Positions 4,742 to 5,531 of a DNA stretch of 5,531 bases are shown piece after piece. The translations under genes and the position numbers were made by a program. The first letter of the stretch is position 1; each line of letters starts with the position of its first letter. This DNA comes from Planctomycetota bacterium (GTDB lineage Bacteria > Planctomycetota > Phycisphaerae > Phycisphaerales > UBA1924), in NCBI GenBank assembly GCA_023434205.1, contig JAEYTB010000265.1:1-5531 (forward strand), read 5' to 3'. Below the pieces are notes generated by a model that was given only the letters and a program-made list of their open reading frames with translations, had not been told where the DNA came from and did no database searches.

Positions 4742-5531
4742 ATGTCACAGCACGCCGCCAAGCTCCAGCAGGTCCAGGCCCTGCTCGCCGACAAGCCCGA
4801 GCAGGCCCGCGCCATGTGCCAGCGCATCGTCCAGAGCGCGCCCCGCGACCCCTGGGCCCACGCGGTTATGTCCGGTGTCTTCCTTCGCCTGGGCCAGACC
4901 ACCCAGGCCCTCCACTTCGCCCAGCGCGCCCACGCCCTCGCGCCCCACGAGCCCGCCCTCGCCGTCGAGCACGCCCGCCTGCTGGGCATCGAGAACCAGC
5001 CGGAGAAGGGCATCGCGCTCATGCGCGCGGTGCTCGCGACCAGCCCGGCACACACCGGCGCGGGCCAGACGCTCGCCACGCTGCTGGAGCAGGTCGAGCA
5101 GCACGCCGAGGCGGAGAAAGTCTGCCGCGCCGGGCTCGCGCACGCGACGGGCGATGAGGGGCTGGAAGCGATCCTCGCCGGCTCGCTGCTGAACCTGGGG
5201 CGGATCGAGGAGACCGTCGCGCTGATGGAGGCCGCGTCGGACCGCCACCCGCACAGCACGCACCTCGCGAGCGGCCTGGCGCTGATGCTCAACTACATGC
5301 CCGGCCGCACGCCCGAGCAGGTGTTCGCCGCGCACCGAAGATACGCGGCGCTGCTGGAAGCCTCCGACCCTTTCCCGCCCCGGAACTATCTGAACAGCCG
5401 CGACCCGGGCAAGCGGCTGCGCGTGGGAATCCTCTCGCCCGACCTGCGGCAGCACTCGGTCGCCTCCTTCATGGAGCCGTGGTTCGAGCACGCGGACGCG
5501 GCGACCATCGAGTTCTTCGTGTACCAGACCA
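4742..5531 (+). CDS. TPR-repeat glycosyltransferase related to O-GlcNAc transferase (GT41-like), 3' partial
   Basis: The frame from ATG 4742 stays open to the window edge, giving 263 codons of a longer gene. Residues about 4-180 are alanine- and leucine-rich helical repeats of the TPR type, roughly five of them, with typical spacing such as GQTTQALHFAQRAHALAP (51-68). The segment LMLNYMPGRTPEQVFAAH and then KRLRVGILSPDLRQHSVASF (224-243) match the junction where bacterial O-GlcNAc-transferase/SPINDLY-like proteins pass from TPRs into the GT41 catalytic domain; H238 sits at the conserved histidine of that motif. Such proteins transfer a sugar from a nucleotide sugar to protein or, in some bacteria, another acceptor. 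The UDP-binding C-terminal half is beyond the window, so donor, acceptor and activity cannot be judged. No signal peptide is seen, so it should be cytoplasmic. The start has no Shine-Dalgarno and follows a pyrimidine tract. Codon endings shift from mostly C to more G after about residue 95. Confidence 0.85.
   Translation, partial: MSQHAAKLQQVQALLADKPEQARAMCQRIVQSAPRDPWAHAVMSGVFLRLGQTTQALHFAQRAHALAPHEPALAVEHARLLGIENQPEKGIALMRAVLATSPAHTGAGQTLATLLEQVEQHAEAEKVCRAGLAHATGDEGLEAILAGSLLNLGRIEETVALMEAASDRHPHSTHLASGLALMLNYMPGRTPEQVFAAHRRYAALLEASDPFPPRNYLNSRDPGKRLRVGILSPDLRQHSVASFMEPWFEHADAATIEFFVYQT

Noticed and set aside
4177..5292. Minus-strand frames opposite the end of dxr and the TPR protein
   Set aside because: Low-complexity products with no recognisable motif; the plus-strand frame from 4742 shows clear TPR and GT41-like motifs.

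Overview
The window is very GC-rich and almost fully coding. It suggests a planctomycete-type bacterium, perhaps of the Phycisphaerae. That is inferred from the extreme GC at third codon positions, the TPR/O-GlcNAc-transferase-like protein and the general gene style; no rRNA or other marker is present to prove it. The window holds six protein genes (four complete, two cut by the window edges). I see no RNA genes, mobile elements, CRISPR arrays or phage genes.

Layout, left to right: (1) the 3' end of an unrecognised plus-strand gene, 1-164. (2) A minus-strand NAD-dependent sugar epimerase of the UDP-glucuronate 4-epimerase type, 161-1126; its stop codon overlaps the stop codon of gene 1. (3) A non-coding stretch of about 220 bp, 1127-1349, with a good intrinsic-terminator-like hairpin on the minus strand and a weak promoter-like hexamer. 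(4) A minus-strand exported, highly charged helical protein with LTxxQ-like motifs and a duplicated 33-residue C-terminal repeat, 1350-2279. (5) A 79-bp divergent intergenic region, 2280-2358. (6) A plus-strand run: an Mrp/ApbC-type P-loop ATPase (2359-3534), 1-deoxy-D-xylulose 5-phosphate reductoisomerase dxr (3556-4707), and the N-terminal part of a TPR glycosyltransferase related to O-GlcNAc transferase (4742 to the window end).

The plus-strand genes are closely spaced (21 and 34 bp), so mrp and dxr are probably cotranscribed. A perfect 8-bp hairpin with a short T run wraps around the dxr stop codon and may limit read-through into the glycosyltransferase. The functions do not form one pathway: Fe-S/P-loop ATPase, isoprenoid precursor synthesis, protein or sugar glycosylation, nucleotide-sugar epimerisation. 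The last two could both belong to glycan metabolism, but nothing in the sequence links them.

This is mainly ordinary core-genome sequence and I do not see a convincing new system. The points most worth a second look are an Mrp homologue without the expected CxxC pair and without a recognisable MIP18/DUF59 N-domain, a Ser-to-Cys change at a phosphate-binding position of Dxr, and the strand contrast in translation signals: clear Shine-Dalgarno sites on the two minus genes, pyrimidine-rich leaders without one on the three plus genes.
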